In this document: positions 1-7,660 of the stretch, piece by piece
How the letters are laid out: every line of letters starts with the position of its first letter
How positions within the stretch are numbered: the stretch's first letter is position 1
Assembly (NCBI GenBank): GCA_004359425.1
Contig: PTEU01000002.1
Coordinates: 974,789-1,038,788, forward strand
Source of the DNA: Ideonella sp. MAG2
Lineage (GTDB): Bacteria; Pseudomonadota; Gammaproteobacteria; Burkholderiales; Burkholderiaceae_C
Reading direction: 5' to 3'
Length of the DNA: 64,000 bases
Made by a program: the position numbers and the translations under genes
Notes under the pieces: generated by a model
The model's input: only the letters and a program-made list of their open reading frames with translations
Database searches by the model: none
Told to the model about the DNA's origin: nothing

Positions 1-438
1 CACGGGCACGATCTTGAAGTTGAGCTTGGCGCTAACCTGGGCGCTGTAGCCATAGCGGTTGGCAAAGCCCGCATCCACCGGGGTCACATAGGCGCGGCTG
101 CGGCTGGCCATTAGTGCTCCGCCGGTGGGGGCCAGGCCGCGCAAGCCTGGGGTGGCCGGGGCCGCGCCGTTTTGGCTGGCGGCGTTGCCTAAAGTGAGCG
201 AGACGGTCACCTCGCCCGTGGTTTCGGGCAGGCTGTAGAAGGTGGGCTGATAGCCGATCTCGCGCAGCATTTGCAAGCCAGCATCGCCTTGTTCGCTGTA
301 GATGGCCAAGGTCTGGGCGAGTGAGCCTTCGTCCAAGGCGCGCTGGGCGGCGGCCACGCCTTCACCGACAGAGGCGATGACATCCCCGAGAGGCGAGGCC
401 ACCACGTCGGACACCAAGCTAGAGAGTGCGGAGCTCAT
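1..438 (-). CDS. Paralog-family protein (partial, C-terminus outside window)
   Basis: The reading frame opens with ATG at 438 and runs off the left edge, giving 146 residues. It carries the signature of the neighbouring paralogs: an N-terminal helix with EGVAAAQRALDEGS, then GYQPTFY near residue 70, a variable Gly/Ala/Pro-rich stretch, and RYGYSAQVSAKLNFKIVPV near the edge, matching the YSAEGSS...K..PLP block of the others. It starts 13 bp after the stop of the PASTA-domain gene, so it is the downstream continuation of the same operon. Function is unknown. The family resemblance is read directly from the sequence; the role is not known. Confidence 0.75.
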   Translation of the reverse strand, partial: MSSALSSLVSDVVASPLGDVIASVGEGVAAAQRALDEGSLAQTLAIYSEQGDAGLQMLREIGYQPTFYSLPETTGEVTVSLTLGNAASQNGAAPATPGLRGLAPTGGALMASRSRAYVTPVDAGFANRYGYSAQVSAKLNFKIVPV

Positions 439-451
439 GACGATGGATTCC

Positions 452-1648
452 TTATTGAGCAAAAACCACCAGCACGGTGCCACCGCGCACGGCTTGGCCA
501 CCGGCGGCTGGGGCTTGGCGCATGGCCTGGCCAGAGACAAAACCTTCTTGCACGCTGCCCACTGCCGCTTCTAGGCGCAAGCCCATCGACTGCAAGACTT
601 GACGCGCCGCGCCTTCGGTGAGGCGCGCTAGGTTGGGCACAGGGACGTTCAAATCAGCCGCACCCACTTCGGGGGCCAGCAGGCCAAAGTCCACCTCGTC
701 CAACACATTGTTGGCATCCGGCTTGAGCAGGTCTTCAGCGCGCGGCAATTGAAACTGCCCATCCGGCCCCAGCTTGCCGCGCAGCTTGATGCGCACATCG
801 CCCAGGCGCATGCCGTTGTCGACATTGGCCATGCTGGCTTGGACGCTGCTGAACTGGCTTTGAAGGTCTTGGGTCAGGCTTTTCAGTGGCACCACATTGC
901 CCAGCACAGGGCGAACCTTGATGGCCTCTAGCTCCTTGATGAGATCGAGGTTCTTCCGCTCTATGGTCCCGACCTTCTCGGCCAAACCGTCGCGCTCGCC
1001 CTGCACCAAGTTCAGCTTGGTCTGCACCTCGGCGTGCTGCTTGGTGATGCCGGTGAGGTCGAGTTCTTTGGTGGCGATCTGTTTGCGCAGGTCAATCACT
1101 GTCGGGTTGTTGTCCAGGTCCAACCCCCGAATGGGCACGGCCACGGTATCGGCCGGGGTGACACCAGGGCGGGTGATGGCCACGTTCTCACGCAGCGGCG
1201 TGGCGGCGGTGGCGGTGGCGACCCCCGTGGTCTGGAACAAGGGCCTCGCAGCCGCTGAGACACCCATCATCTGCGGCGAAGCCACCGCCCTGAAGCGTCT
1301 ATCTGCCGTGGCCGGCTGCAGCGGCACAGGCTGCGCCAGGGTGGTGAGGGTGCCGAAATCGATGGACAGCAAGCCGGTGCGCGGCACATAGCTGATGCGC
1401 CCGCCCTCGGCCAGCACGCGCTGGGCAGGGGCGGCGGCCAGGGTCAGGCGCACTTGCGGCGCGGTGGCTTCATCCGACAGCGGCATCTCCACGCGGATAC
1501 GCAACTGGCCTTGCGCCTCGGTCTTGCCCTCCCCCATCACCACCCAGTCGGCGGCTTGCAGAGAGAAGCATTCGAGCTGCACCACCGTGCCCACCAAGGG
1601 CTGGCCTTGATCGGTTTGCAGATTGGCAAAGATGTCGAGGGCTTTCAT
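452..1648 (-). CDS. Beta-domain/coiled-coil protein with C-terminal PASTA-like domain
   Basis: 398 residues. Residues 1-110 look like a transthyretin/carboxypeptidase-regulatory type beta domain (QGQPLVGTVVQLECFSL). Residues about 180-245 are a heptad-rich coiled coil (IATKELDLTGITKQHAEVQ), followed by a mixed region. Residues about 336-398 match a PASTA domain (VPVPNL...A...L...GL...V, ending GGTVLVVFA). No signal peptide or membrane segment is visible, which is unusual for PASTA proteins. The ATG overlaps the upstream stop as ATGA, so translation is probably coupled. It belongs to the operon reading leftward from 8804. Function is unknown; a scaffold or adaptor role would be a guess. Confidence 0.75.
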   Translation of the reverse strand: MKALDIFANLQTDQGQPLVGTVVQLECFSLQAADWVVMGEGKTEAQGQLRIRVEMPLSDEATAPQVRLTLAAAPAQRVLAEGGRISYVPRTGLLSIDFGTLTTLAQPVPLQPATADRRFRAVASPQMMGVSAAARPLFQTTGVATATAATPLRENVAITRPGVTPADTVAVPIRGLDLDNNPTVIDLRKQIATKELDLTGITKQHAEVQTKLNLVQGERDGLAEKVGTIERKNLDLIKELEAIKVRPVLGNVVPLKSLTQDLQSQFSSVQASMANVDNGMRLGDVRIKLRGKLGPDGQFQLPRAEDLLKPDANNVLDEVDFGLLAPEVGAADLNVPVPNLARLTEGAARQVLQSMGLRLEAAVGSVQEGFVSGQAMRQAPAAGGQAVRGGTVLVVFAQ

Positions 1649-2316
1649 ACGGTCACCACCCCTTGGGCGCGAACAGGGCCGATGCTGGCCACCACCATCA
1701 GCAAGGCGCCGCGTGGCAACTCATTGCCCAGGTCCAGCACTGCTTGGGCCAAGCCCTGCTCATCGGTGTGCACCACCGCTTGCTGCAAGCGCGTGGCGGT
1801 GAGGCTGGCCGGCCATGCCAAGCCGGGGTTGAGCCGCTGGCTGGCAGCTGGGTCGATGTTCAGCTCAACGGCTTGTTGAGTGAGTCGCTCGCCTGCGGTG
1901 TTGGCCGCTTCCAGCAGCAGGGTTTGTTGTGTGGGTTGGGCCGCTTGGCGCTGCGCCAGCGTCAGGCGCAAAACGGGCAAGGGCAGGCCTTGCTGCGGGG
2001 GCACGGCCACCAAGCGGCCCTTGATATTGCCGCTGACTTCGGTGCTTTGGCTGCCGCTGCTGGAGGGGGCTACCTTGGCCGTGAAGGGCATGAGGCGCGC
2101 AATGGGCCGCCCGCCCGGCGAGGACTGCATCACCACCTTGACCTGCAGGTCGAAGTCCAAGTAAGGCAGGTGATAGGTGGGCTGGGGTCGGCCATAGGCA
2201 TCGACCGCAGGCACGGCGGAGAGCGCCTGCTGGGCCTCGCGCACGCCTTCGGCCAATGAGACCAGCATCTCTTCCATGGAATCGCCCACAAACTGGGCGG
2301 TCGCGGTGTCGCTCAC
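1645..2316 (-). CDS. Divergent member of the paralog family
   Basis: 223 residues from a GTG at 2316 that overlaps the upstream TGA (GTGTGA), a coupled start. The N-terminus has the family's helix (LVSLAEGVREAQQALS), then a strand block (YHLPYLDFDLQVKVVMQS) in place of the PTFY motif, and a longer C-terminal beta-rich domain (residues 110-223). The helix-then-PYLDFD layout recalls DUF2589-type proteins as I remember them; this comparison is unverified. The C-terminal part resembles the beta domain at the start of the next gene (both have PQVRLTL/PVLRLTL type strands). An upstream extension of the frame overlaps the preceding gene and is not credible. Function unknown. Confidence 0.7.
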   Translation of the reverse strand: MSDTATAQFVGDSMEEMLVSLAEGVREAQQALSAVPAVDAYGRPQPTYHLPYLDFDLQVKVVMQSSPGGRPIARLMPFTAKVAPSSSGSQSTEVSGNIKGRLVAVPPQQGLPLPVLRLTLAQRQAAQPTQQTLLLEAANTAGERLTQQAVELNIDPAASQRLNPGLAWPASLTATRLQQAVVHTDEQGLAQAVLDLGNELPRGALLMVVASIGPVRAQGVVTV

Positions 2317-3299
2317 ACGGTGCTCCCTTCTTCTTGTCGGCGTTGTTGGCGGCGCTCTAAGGCGCGCTCGCGGCGGGCCTCGTCCTCGCGCTCTTGGGCT
2401 TTGTGGTCGGCGCGGCGCTGCTGCAGCACTTGGCGCAGGCCGTCCATGCGTTCGGCCAGTTGGGCCACGCTGCCGGTGGCCACATCCAGCAGGCGATGGC
2501 GGCGCTGCTCGTAGCTTTGGGCCACCCGGCTGAGGTCGGGGCCGCCAATGGCATCGCGGCGGCTTTGCCAATCGCGCTCGATGCGCTCACCAGCGGCCAA
2601 TGCGTCGCGGGCCCGGCCCAGCACTTGTTGCGCCTTGCGCTTGGGTTCGTCCAGTGCACCGCGCAAGGGGGCCGCGGCCCCGGAAAGCGCGTCGCGGGCT
2701 TGGGATTTGACGCGGGCGCGGTCTTCGGTGCTGAGGCCGGGCTGGCGGTCCAAGGCGCTGTCCAGCGCACGGTCGAGTTTGCGGCCGTCCAGCGCGTCGG
2801 TGCTGGCCAGGGCCTCGTCCACTTGGCGCAGAGCGCGCTGCGCGCCATGGCGGGCATCGCGCAGGCGGCTCCAGGCGGTGGGCGAGGTGGGCGTGCCGGG
2901 CTCCGGCATCGCCACGCCTTCGCGGCTGGGGGCACTGGCAGGGCGGGCAGGCTCCTCACGGCGGCTGCGCTGGGCCAGACGACGGCTGCTGAGGGCCTCG
3001 CGCCCTGCTTCACGCTGGGCCAGCCATTGCTGGGCCTCGGCCCTCCGCTGAGCCGCTGGGGCCACGCTGTAGCGCGCTGCATCGCGCTCATCCCCCCCAC
3101 CCACCAGGCTGCTCATGCGGCCTTCCAGGCGTTGGCGCTCGGCCATCAGGGCTTGGAGGCGGGGTGAGCTGGCCGCAGCCGGAGCCACGGCGGCGACAGG
3201 CGGCACCACAGCCACCGCGCCGGGCGACAAGGGTGACGCGGCGGGTGCAGCCGCTGCGCTGCGTGCCTGCTTGCGTTGAAGGTCTTGCCAGGTGGCCAT
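2313..3299 (-). CDS. Ala/Arg-rich coiled-coil protein, unknown
   Basis: 328 residues, start ATG at 3299. After an Ala/Pro-rich segment (residues 14-50) almost the whole protein is charged and helical with many Arg, Glu, Gln and Ala, ending ERRQQRRQEEG. This predicts long coiled coils and a basic overall charge. No catalytic motif, signal peptide or membrane span is visible. The start is 13 bp from the stop of the paralog upstream and the stop overlaps the GTG of the next gene, so it is an internal operon member. It could be a structural spacer or chaperone for the paralogs; that is inference. Confidence 0.65.
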   Translation of the reverse strand: MATWQDLQRKQARSAAAAPAASPLSPGAVAVVPPVAAVAPAAASSPRLQALMAERQRLEGRMSSLVGGGDERDAARYSVAPAAQRRAEAQQWLAQREAGREALSSRRLAQRSRREEPARPASAPSREGVAMPEPGTPTSPTAWSRLRDARHGAQRALRQVDEALASTDALDGRKLDRALDSALDRQPGLSTEDRARVKSQARDALSGAAAPLRGALDEPKRKAQQVLGRARDALAAGERIERDWQSRRDAIGGPDLSRVAQSYEQRRHRLLDVATGSVAQLAERMDGLRQVLQQRRADHKAQEREDEARRERALERRQQRRQEEGSTV

Positions 3300-3312
3300 G
3301 GTGACGGGTCTC

Positions 3313-3876
3313 TCAGGGCACCGGGGCCGGAGCGGGCGCTGGGGTGGCGCTGCGCGCGTTGATCATCTGGCGGATGCGCTCTTCCAGCAACGCCGGTGCA
3401 GGCAGCGGGACGATCTTGGTGCGCATCACCGAGCTGCCCTCCGCCGAGTACTGGTACTTGGAGGCAAAGCTGGCCGACACGGAGCTGGCCGTCATGCCGC
3501 CACCAAACAAGAACCAGCCTCCCGCTGCAGACGCACTGGACGACTTGCGCTCTTGGGTGATCTCGCTGCTGGTGCTGATGGACATCTTCAGCTCGATCAC
3601 CGTGTCCACGTACTGATAGAAGGTGGGCGTGAAGCCCAGCTCCAACAGGCTGTACTCGGCGCCGTCCGAGAACTTCACCAAGTACTTGCGCTCGCCGTCG
3701 TCTTCATTGCCGGGCAGCATGCTGTCGTCGTTTTCATCGACGGCATAGCCCGCCATCATGCGGGCGATCTTGAGCGAGACCATGTCCAGCTCGAACTGGG
3801 CCTCGGCAATGCCCACGCCCAGATTGCGCACCATCTGCGGGAAGGGCACATTCAGAAGTTCGGTTCCTACGCTCAT
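3313..3876 (-). CDS. Paralog-family protein (small two-strand/helix type)
   Basis: 187 residues, start ATG at 3876. The domain order seen in the family is clear: N-terminal helix (LGVGIAEAQFELD, residues 19-31), acidic linker, LELGFTPTFYQYVDTVIELK (about residues 78-97) with alternating hydrophobic positions, a Ser/Ala/Gly loop, a second strand (VSASFASKYQYSAEGSS) and MRTKIVPLPAP...EERIRQMI, then a Pro/Ala tail. The paired alternating strands around a small-residue loop could be a beta hairpin that assembles or inserts in a membrane; this is inference. It is 28 bp downstream of its closest paralog (3905-4654). Function unknown. Confidence 0.75.
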   Translation of the reverse strand: MSVGTELLNVPFPQMVRNLGVGIAEAQFELDMVSLKIARMMAGYAVDENDDSMLPGNEDDGERKYLVKFSDGAEYSLLELGFTPTFYQYVDTVIELKMSISTSSEITQERKSSSASAAGGWFLFGGGMTASSVSASFASKYQYSAEGSSVMRTKIVPLPAPALLEERIRQMINARSATPAPAPAPVP

Positions 3877-3904
3877 GGCGATGGCTCCTCAGGGGTTTGG
3901 CAGG

Positions 3905-4654
3905 TCAAGGCGCGGGAGCCGGTGCGGGCTTGGGCAGCTTGTCTTGGCGGCGCTTCTCTTCCGCGTCCATCATGCGGCGGATACGCTCTTCCAGAATGGG
4001 TGGCGGCGGCAGCGGGCTGAGCTTGGTGCGCAGCAGGCTGGAGCCCTCGGCGCTGTAGCCGTACTTGGCCTGGTAGCTGGCATCGACCTGGCTGGTCTGC
4101 ACGGTGTTGCGGCTGTTGTTGTTGGAGCTGCCGCCAAAGAAGCTCCAAATGCCACCACCGCTGCTGCTCTTGCTATTGGTTTCGGTGCGCAGGGTGTTGC
4201 TGCTCTTGGTGCCGTAGGTGGACTCGCGGGTGATCTTGATGGCGATCTTGACCTCGATGATGGTGTCCACAAACTGATAGAAGGTGGGCGTGAAGCCCAG
4301 CTCCAGCATGGACATGCGCACCGGCACGCGCACCTCGTCGGTGTCTTTGACGGCACCGCTGGCCTTCTTCAGCCGGGTCAGGGCTTCTGCCACATTGCCG
4401 CCGGACAAGGCGTCGTCAATGGCGAGATAGGCCTGCGCCTCTTTGACCGTCATGGTGTCGTAGCCAAAGAAGACGCGGCTGTCGTCAAAGGCCACCTCGC
4501 CTTCGTCGTTATAGACCGTCTTCAAGCCGCCCATCATCTCGGCCACCTGGATGGAGGACTCGTCGAGCTTGATCTGGGCTTCGGCGATGGCAAAGGCCAT
4601 CTGGCGAATCATGTCCCCCATGGGGACGTTCAGTAGTTCTTGACCAATGGCCAT
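3905..4654 (-). CDS. Paralog-family protein with inserted helical segment
   Basis: 249 residues, start ATG at 4654. It is nearly collinear with the 3313-3876 protein: MAIGQELLNVPMGDMIRQ, FAIAEAQIKLDESS, LELGFTPTFYQFVDTIIEVK, YGYSAEGSSLLRTKLSPLP, LEERIRRMMD and a Pro/Ala tail. It is longer because of an extra helical segment at residues 50-125 (including KEAQAYLAIDDALSGG) and a longer Ser/Asn/Gly-rich loop between the two strands. The two genes are evidently a tandem duplication with divergence in the linker and loop, leaving the N-terminal helix and C-terminal block conserved. Function unknown. Confidence 0.75.
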   Translation of the reverse strand: MAIGQELLNVPMGDMIRQMAFAIAEAQIKLDESSIQVAEMMGGLKTVYNDEGEVAFDDSRVFFGYDTMTVKEAQAYLAIDDALSGGNVAEALTRLKKASGAVKDTDEVRVPVRMSMLELGFTPTFYQFVDTIIEVKIAIKITRESTYGTKSSNTLRTETNSKSSSGGGIWSFFGGSSNNNSRNTVQTSQVDASYQAKYGYSAEGSSLLRTKLSPLPPPPILEERIRRMMDAEEKRRQDKLPKPAPAPAP

Positions 4655-4696
4655 GGTGTGCGCTCCTTTGCAAGGGACAGTGAGGGGTGAGGGAGA

Positions 4697-5164
4697 TCAG
4701 GGGACAGGCTTGTCGGCCTGGCGTCGCAACAGCTCGATGAAAGCGTCTGGGGCTGGCAGGGACACCAGTCGGGCCGCGATGGAGCTGGCCCCCTCGGCCG
4801 AGACTGAGAACTTGCGTGCATAGGACACATCCACGCTTGCTGCCACCATCACGACGCCGTAATTCACTTTTGCTTTGACGCCCACCTTGACACCCACTTC
4901 GGTGGACTCGCTCATGGAGAAGCTGAGCTTGGCCTCGACGGTGGCCTCGGTGAAGGCATAAAAGGTCGGCAAAAAGCCCAATGAGATGAGGTTGTGCTGC
5001 TTGCCAGCAAGCTCCACCTCGGTCTCGGCCATGGCCTGGGCAATCTGGACCGAGTTGGCATCCAGCGCCGCCTGAGCCTGGGCGATGGACAGGCCCAGCT
5101 TCTCGATGATCTGCGGCAGCGGCGCAGACACCAGCGAGCGGGTGACTTCAGCGGTCTCAGACAT
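4697..5164 (-). CDS. Paralog-family protein (shortest form)
   Basis: 155 residues, start ATG at 5164, 6 bp after the stop of the upstream paralog. It is the minimal version: LGLSIAQAQAALDANSVQIA (residues 23-42), ISLGFLPTFYAF, a strand region (ATVEAKLSFSMSES) that here continues through GVKVGVKAKVNYGVVMVAAS instead of a low-complexity loop, then KFSVSAEGASSIAARLVSLP and FIELLRRQADK. The uninterrupted alternating strands make this the best template for predicting the fold. Function unknown. Confidence 0.75.
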   Translation of the reverse strand: MSETAEVTRSLVSAPLPQIIEKLGLSIAQAQAALDANSVQIAQAMAETEVELAGKQHNLISLGFLPTFYAFTEATVEAKLSFSMSESTEVGVKVGVKAKVNYGVVMVAASVDVSYARKFSVSAEGASSIAARLVSLPAPDAFIELLRRQADKPVP

Positions 5165-5170
5165 GGCGCA

Positions 5171-6961
5171 TCACTCCTTGAGGAAGTCTTTGACCAAAGC
5201 CAAGAACTCCGGTGGCGCAGGGATAGACACCAGCCGGGCCGAGATGGCCGAGTTGCCGGTGACGCTCTGCTCAAACTGGCGCGAGAAGCGGAAGTCAATG
5301 GTCGCTCCGACCGCCACGGTGGTGTTGCCACTGCTGCTCTGGCTTTGACTGGTGCTAGAGCTGCGGCTGAACTGGCGAGTGACCGTGACGCCAGAACTCT
5401 CCGTGATCTCAATATCGCGGCTCTCTGCTGTGATCAGCTCCATCTGAATGGGCTGGGTTTTGCGCAGCAGTGTGGTCACATTGGCCGACGCCGAGGCGAC
5501 ATGGTTCACAGCCGCTTGAGCGTTGACCGCATCGGCCAAGTTGCGGGCATAGGCCTCGGGGCTGTTGGCCGTCAAACCCGCCACCGCCGTACCGCGCAAG
5601 GGGTAGTCGGTGCCTTCTACCGTGACCTTCTTGCTCGACAGTTGCAGAGGAGTCGCGGCATAGAGATGGATAAAGCCATTGCCCGCTTGGGCGGCTCCGC
5701 GCAAGTCAGGGGTCACGCCGTCCAAGCGCGTAGCAGGTGGCAGGGCATGCACAAACACCCAATGGGCAGTGCGGTTAACCGTGCGGATACTGGTGCGGCG
5801 GTACTCCACGTTATCAGCTGGGCCACCCGCCGCCGTCGCATCTTGCGACCCCCGCGAAGCCACCACGCTGATGTTGGCGGCTGGCGCACCGTTGGCGATC
5901 AGGCGGTCCCGCACCTCACGGGCGCGCAGATCGCCCAACTGCCGGTTGGAGGCCGCCGACTGCGCAGCCGTGCCACCGCGAAACGGTTGTGCGTCCGCAA
6001 AGCCCTCGACGGCCACTTGCAGATTTAGGGTCTGGATGGCTTGCGCGATGCGCAACAGCATGCGGTCAACGTCTGCGTTGCGTGCCGCGACCGACGGCCC
6101 GGTGGAATTGATGTCATGCCGACCCGTCTCGAAGAACACGCGGCCGATGTCATCGTTGGGGCCAACCACCACCGCTCTGTAGCCTGCCGCCACGATTTGG
6201 TCGCGCACATGCGTGGCATAGCTTGGCACAGAAGCTTGAGGTGTGGTGACCGCGCTCACATTGCCTGCAGCACTGAGCAAATAGGTGGTCGCTGTGTTGC
6301 TGTCTACTTGGATGATGCCGTGGCCATAGTCTTGCGCAACAAAGGCCACCGTATTGCCACTGACCACCACTTGGTTGGGGTTGGCATTGGTGCTGATGGC
6401 CAGGGGCTGCGGGGTCATGCTCAGCAGCGCCCTCCCAATGCCCGCTGCTGGGTTGGCCAATAGATCGGCCTGCAAGCCGCGCAAGCGTGCCAAGGGGTCA
6501 GCACCGCTCAAGTTAAAGGTTTGACCCCCGATGCTGATGGCTCCGACCGTGGCGGCGTGAATCTCCATGCTTGCGCTGCGAGCCTCCGTTCGGGTCTCGC
6601 TACCGGACTCCGTATTGCTTTGCGCGTTGCTGCTGTTGCTGCTGTTGCTGCTGGCATTGTTGAGGCCAAAGTTCAGCCCCACACCCAAGCTGGTACTCTC
6701 AGCCACACGCATGGACAACTGCAGAGAGCAGCTCAAATCGGCATGTTGGTAGTGATAGAAGGCCGGCATCAGGCCCAACTGGAGCAGCGACTTGCCACCC
6801 AAGCCTTCGCGCGGCTGCACAAACTCGCCCAATTGAGCAATGGAGTTTTCATCTAGGGCGCGTTGGGCCTCGGCAATACCCAGGCCTAGGCGAGAGATGA
6901 AGTCCGCCACGCTGGCGTCGGCCAAGATTTCACCGGGTTTGAGCTTCTCTATGTCGGCCAT
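5171..6961 (-). CDS. Paralog-family protein with internal OmpA-like domain
   Basis: 596 residues, start ATG at 6961. Residues 1-100 carry the family N-terminus (LGLGIAEAQRALDENS, LLQLGLMPAFYHY, MRVAES); residues 100-125 are Ser/Asn-rich. A large insert follows, including an OmpA-like peptidoglycan-associated type domain at about 272-395 (VFFETGRHDINSTG, VAVEGFADAQP, AREVRDRLIANGA, NVEYRRTSIRTV). The family C-terminus resumes at about 510-596 (a Ser/Gln-rich loop, FSRQFEQSVTGNSAISARL, VSIPAPPEFLALV). No signal peptide is visible although OmpA domains usually act in the periplasm. It is the first paralog of the run, 120 bp downstream of the TPR gene. Confidence 0.75.
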   Translation of the reverse strand: MADIEKLKPGEILADASVADFISRLGLGIAEAQRALDENSIAQLGEFVQPREGLGGKSLLQLGLMPAFYHYQHADLSCSLQLSMRVAESTSLGVGLNFGLNNASSNSSNSSNAQSNTESGSETRTEARSASMEIHAATVGAISIGGQTFNLSGADPLARLRGLQADLLANPAAGIGRALLSMTPQPLAISTNANPNQVVVSGNTVAFVAQDYGHGIIQVDSNTATTYLLSAAGNVSAVTTPQASVPSYATHVRDQIVAAGYRAVVVGPNDDIGRVFFETGRHDINSTGPSVAARNADVDRMLLRIAQAIQTLNLQVAVEGFADAQPFRGGTAAQSAASNRQLGDLRAREVRDRLIANGAPAANISVVASRGSQDATAAGGPADNVEYRRTSIRTVNRTAHWVFVHALPPATRLDGVTPDLRGAAQAGNGFIHLYAATPLQLSSKKVTVEGTDYPLRGTAVAGLTANSPEAYARNLADAVNAQAAVNHVASASANVTTLLRKTQPIQMELITAESRDIEITESSGVTVTRQFSRSSSTSQSQSSSGNTTVAVGATIDFRFSRQFEQSVTGNSAISARLVSIPAPPEFLALVKDFLKE

Positions 6962-6994
6962 GAGGGCACTCCTTGGAATGTGAGGGTCGGAACA

Positions 6995-7048
6995 CCGTTC
7001 GGTCTGAATTGGCTAAGCCCTGTCCTTCGACAAACTCAGGACGAACGG
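6995..7048. repeat. Imperfect palindromic dispersed repeat (copy A)
   Basis: An inverted pair CCGTTCGGTCTGAA / CTCAGGACGAACGG with the inner core TGTCCTTCGACA lies between the TPR gene and the OmpA-insert paralog. Two related palindromes occur at 41849-41898 and 42210-42264. This is the most degenerate copy. Such elements are common intergenic repeats in Burkholderiales as I recall; whether it attenuates the operon is unknown. Confidence 0.6.
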
Positions 7049-7081
7049 AGGTGGGCGAGTCAGGGACACATGGTGGTGGGC

Positions 7082-7660
7082 TCAGGCGAATGCGGCCTGG
7101 GGGTTCAAGCCCTTGGGCAGGGCCGCCGGGGCCACGCGCGCCAAGGCCTCGTTGACTGCGCCGGGCCGCACCACAAAGTACTGGTGCCGCCGCTGCGCCT
7201 GCAGCACCTGGGCGGGGGTGCAGCTGAGGCCACGCGCCAGCCAGCCCTGCAATTGCTCGGCCAAGGGCAGCACGCCCTTACCAGCCAAGGCCGTGGCTTG
7301 CTCCAGCGCCTGGCGGGCCGCAGGCACATCGCCTTGCTTCAGCAGCACGGCACCCAAGCGCTCCAGCAGCGAGCCGTGGTCTTTGCGGTGCAAAGCGCTG
7401 TCTACTGCGAGGCCACGGTAATGGGCATCGGCCTCGCGGCAAAAGTGCGCGACCTCGTCCAATTGGCCGGTCAGCTCCAGGCTTTCCATCACGCATTGGC
7501 TGTAATGCCTGAAGAAGACCTCGGGGGCCTTGGCAGATACCGCCAGCCGGATGGCATCGCGATAGAGCCGCAAGGCCTCGTCATGGCGATGGGCCAGCGC
7601 AGCTTGCTTGCCCTTTTCAGCCATGGCAATGTGCATGGCATGCAAGGTGGGCTCAGCCAT
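7082..7660 (-). CDS. Tetratricopeptide-like helical protein
   Basis: 192 residues from the ATG at 7660, preceded by a strong GGAGG seven bases upstream; the start overlaps the stop of the preceding gene by 8 bp. Residues 10-130 read as TPR-like helix pairs (ALAHRHDEALRLYRDAIRLA, LLKQGDVPAARQALEQATAL). The C-terminal 50 residues are not repeat-like (RRHQYFVVRPGAVNEALARV). It probably binds a partner from the same operon, since the order L7/L12-like, TPR, paralogs is tightly packed. No enzyme motif is seen. Confidence 0.7.
   Translation of the reverse strand: MAEPTLHAMHIAMAEKGKQAALAHRHDEALRLYRDAIRLAVSAKAPEVFFRHYSQCVMESLELTGQLDEVAHFCREADAHYRGLAVDSALHRKDHGSLLERLGAVLLKQGDVPAARQALEQATALAGKGVLPLAEQLQGWLARGLSCTPAQVLQAQRRHQYFVVRPGAVNEALARVAPAALPKGLNPQAAFA

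Noticed and set aside
1645..2571. Longer start (2571) for the 1645-2316 gene
   Set aside because: The extra 85 codons overlap the preceding coiled-coil gene and read as Pro/Arg shadow; the GTG overlapping TGA is the better start.
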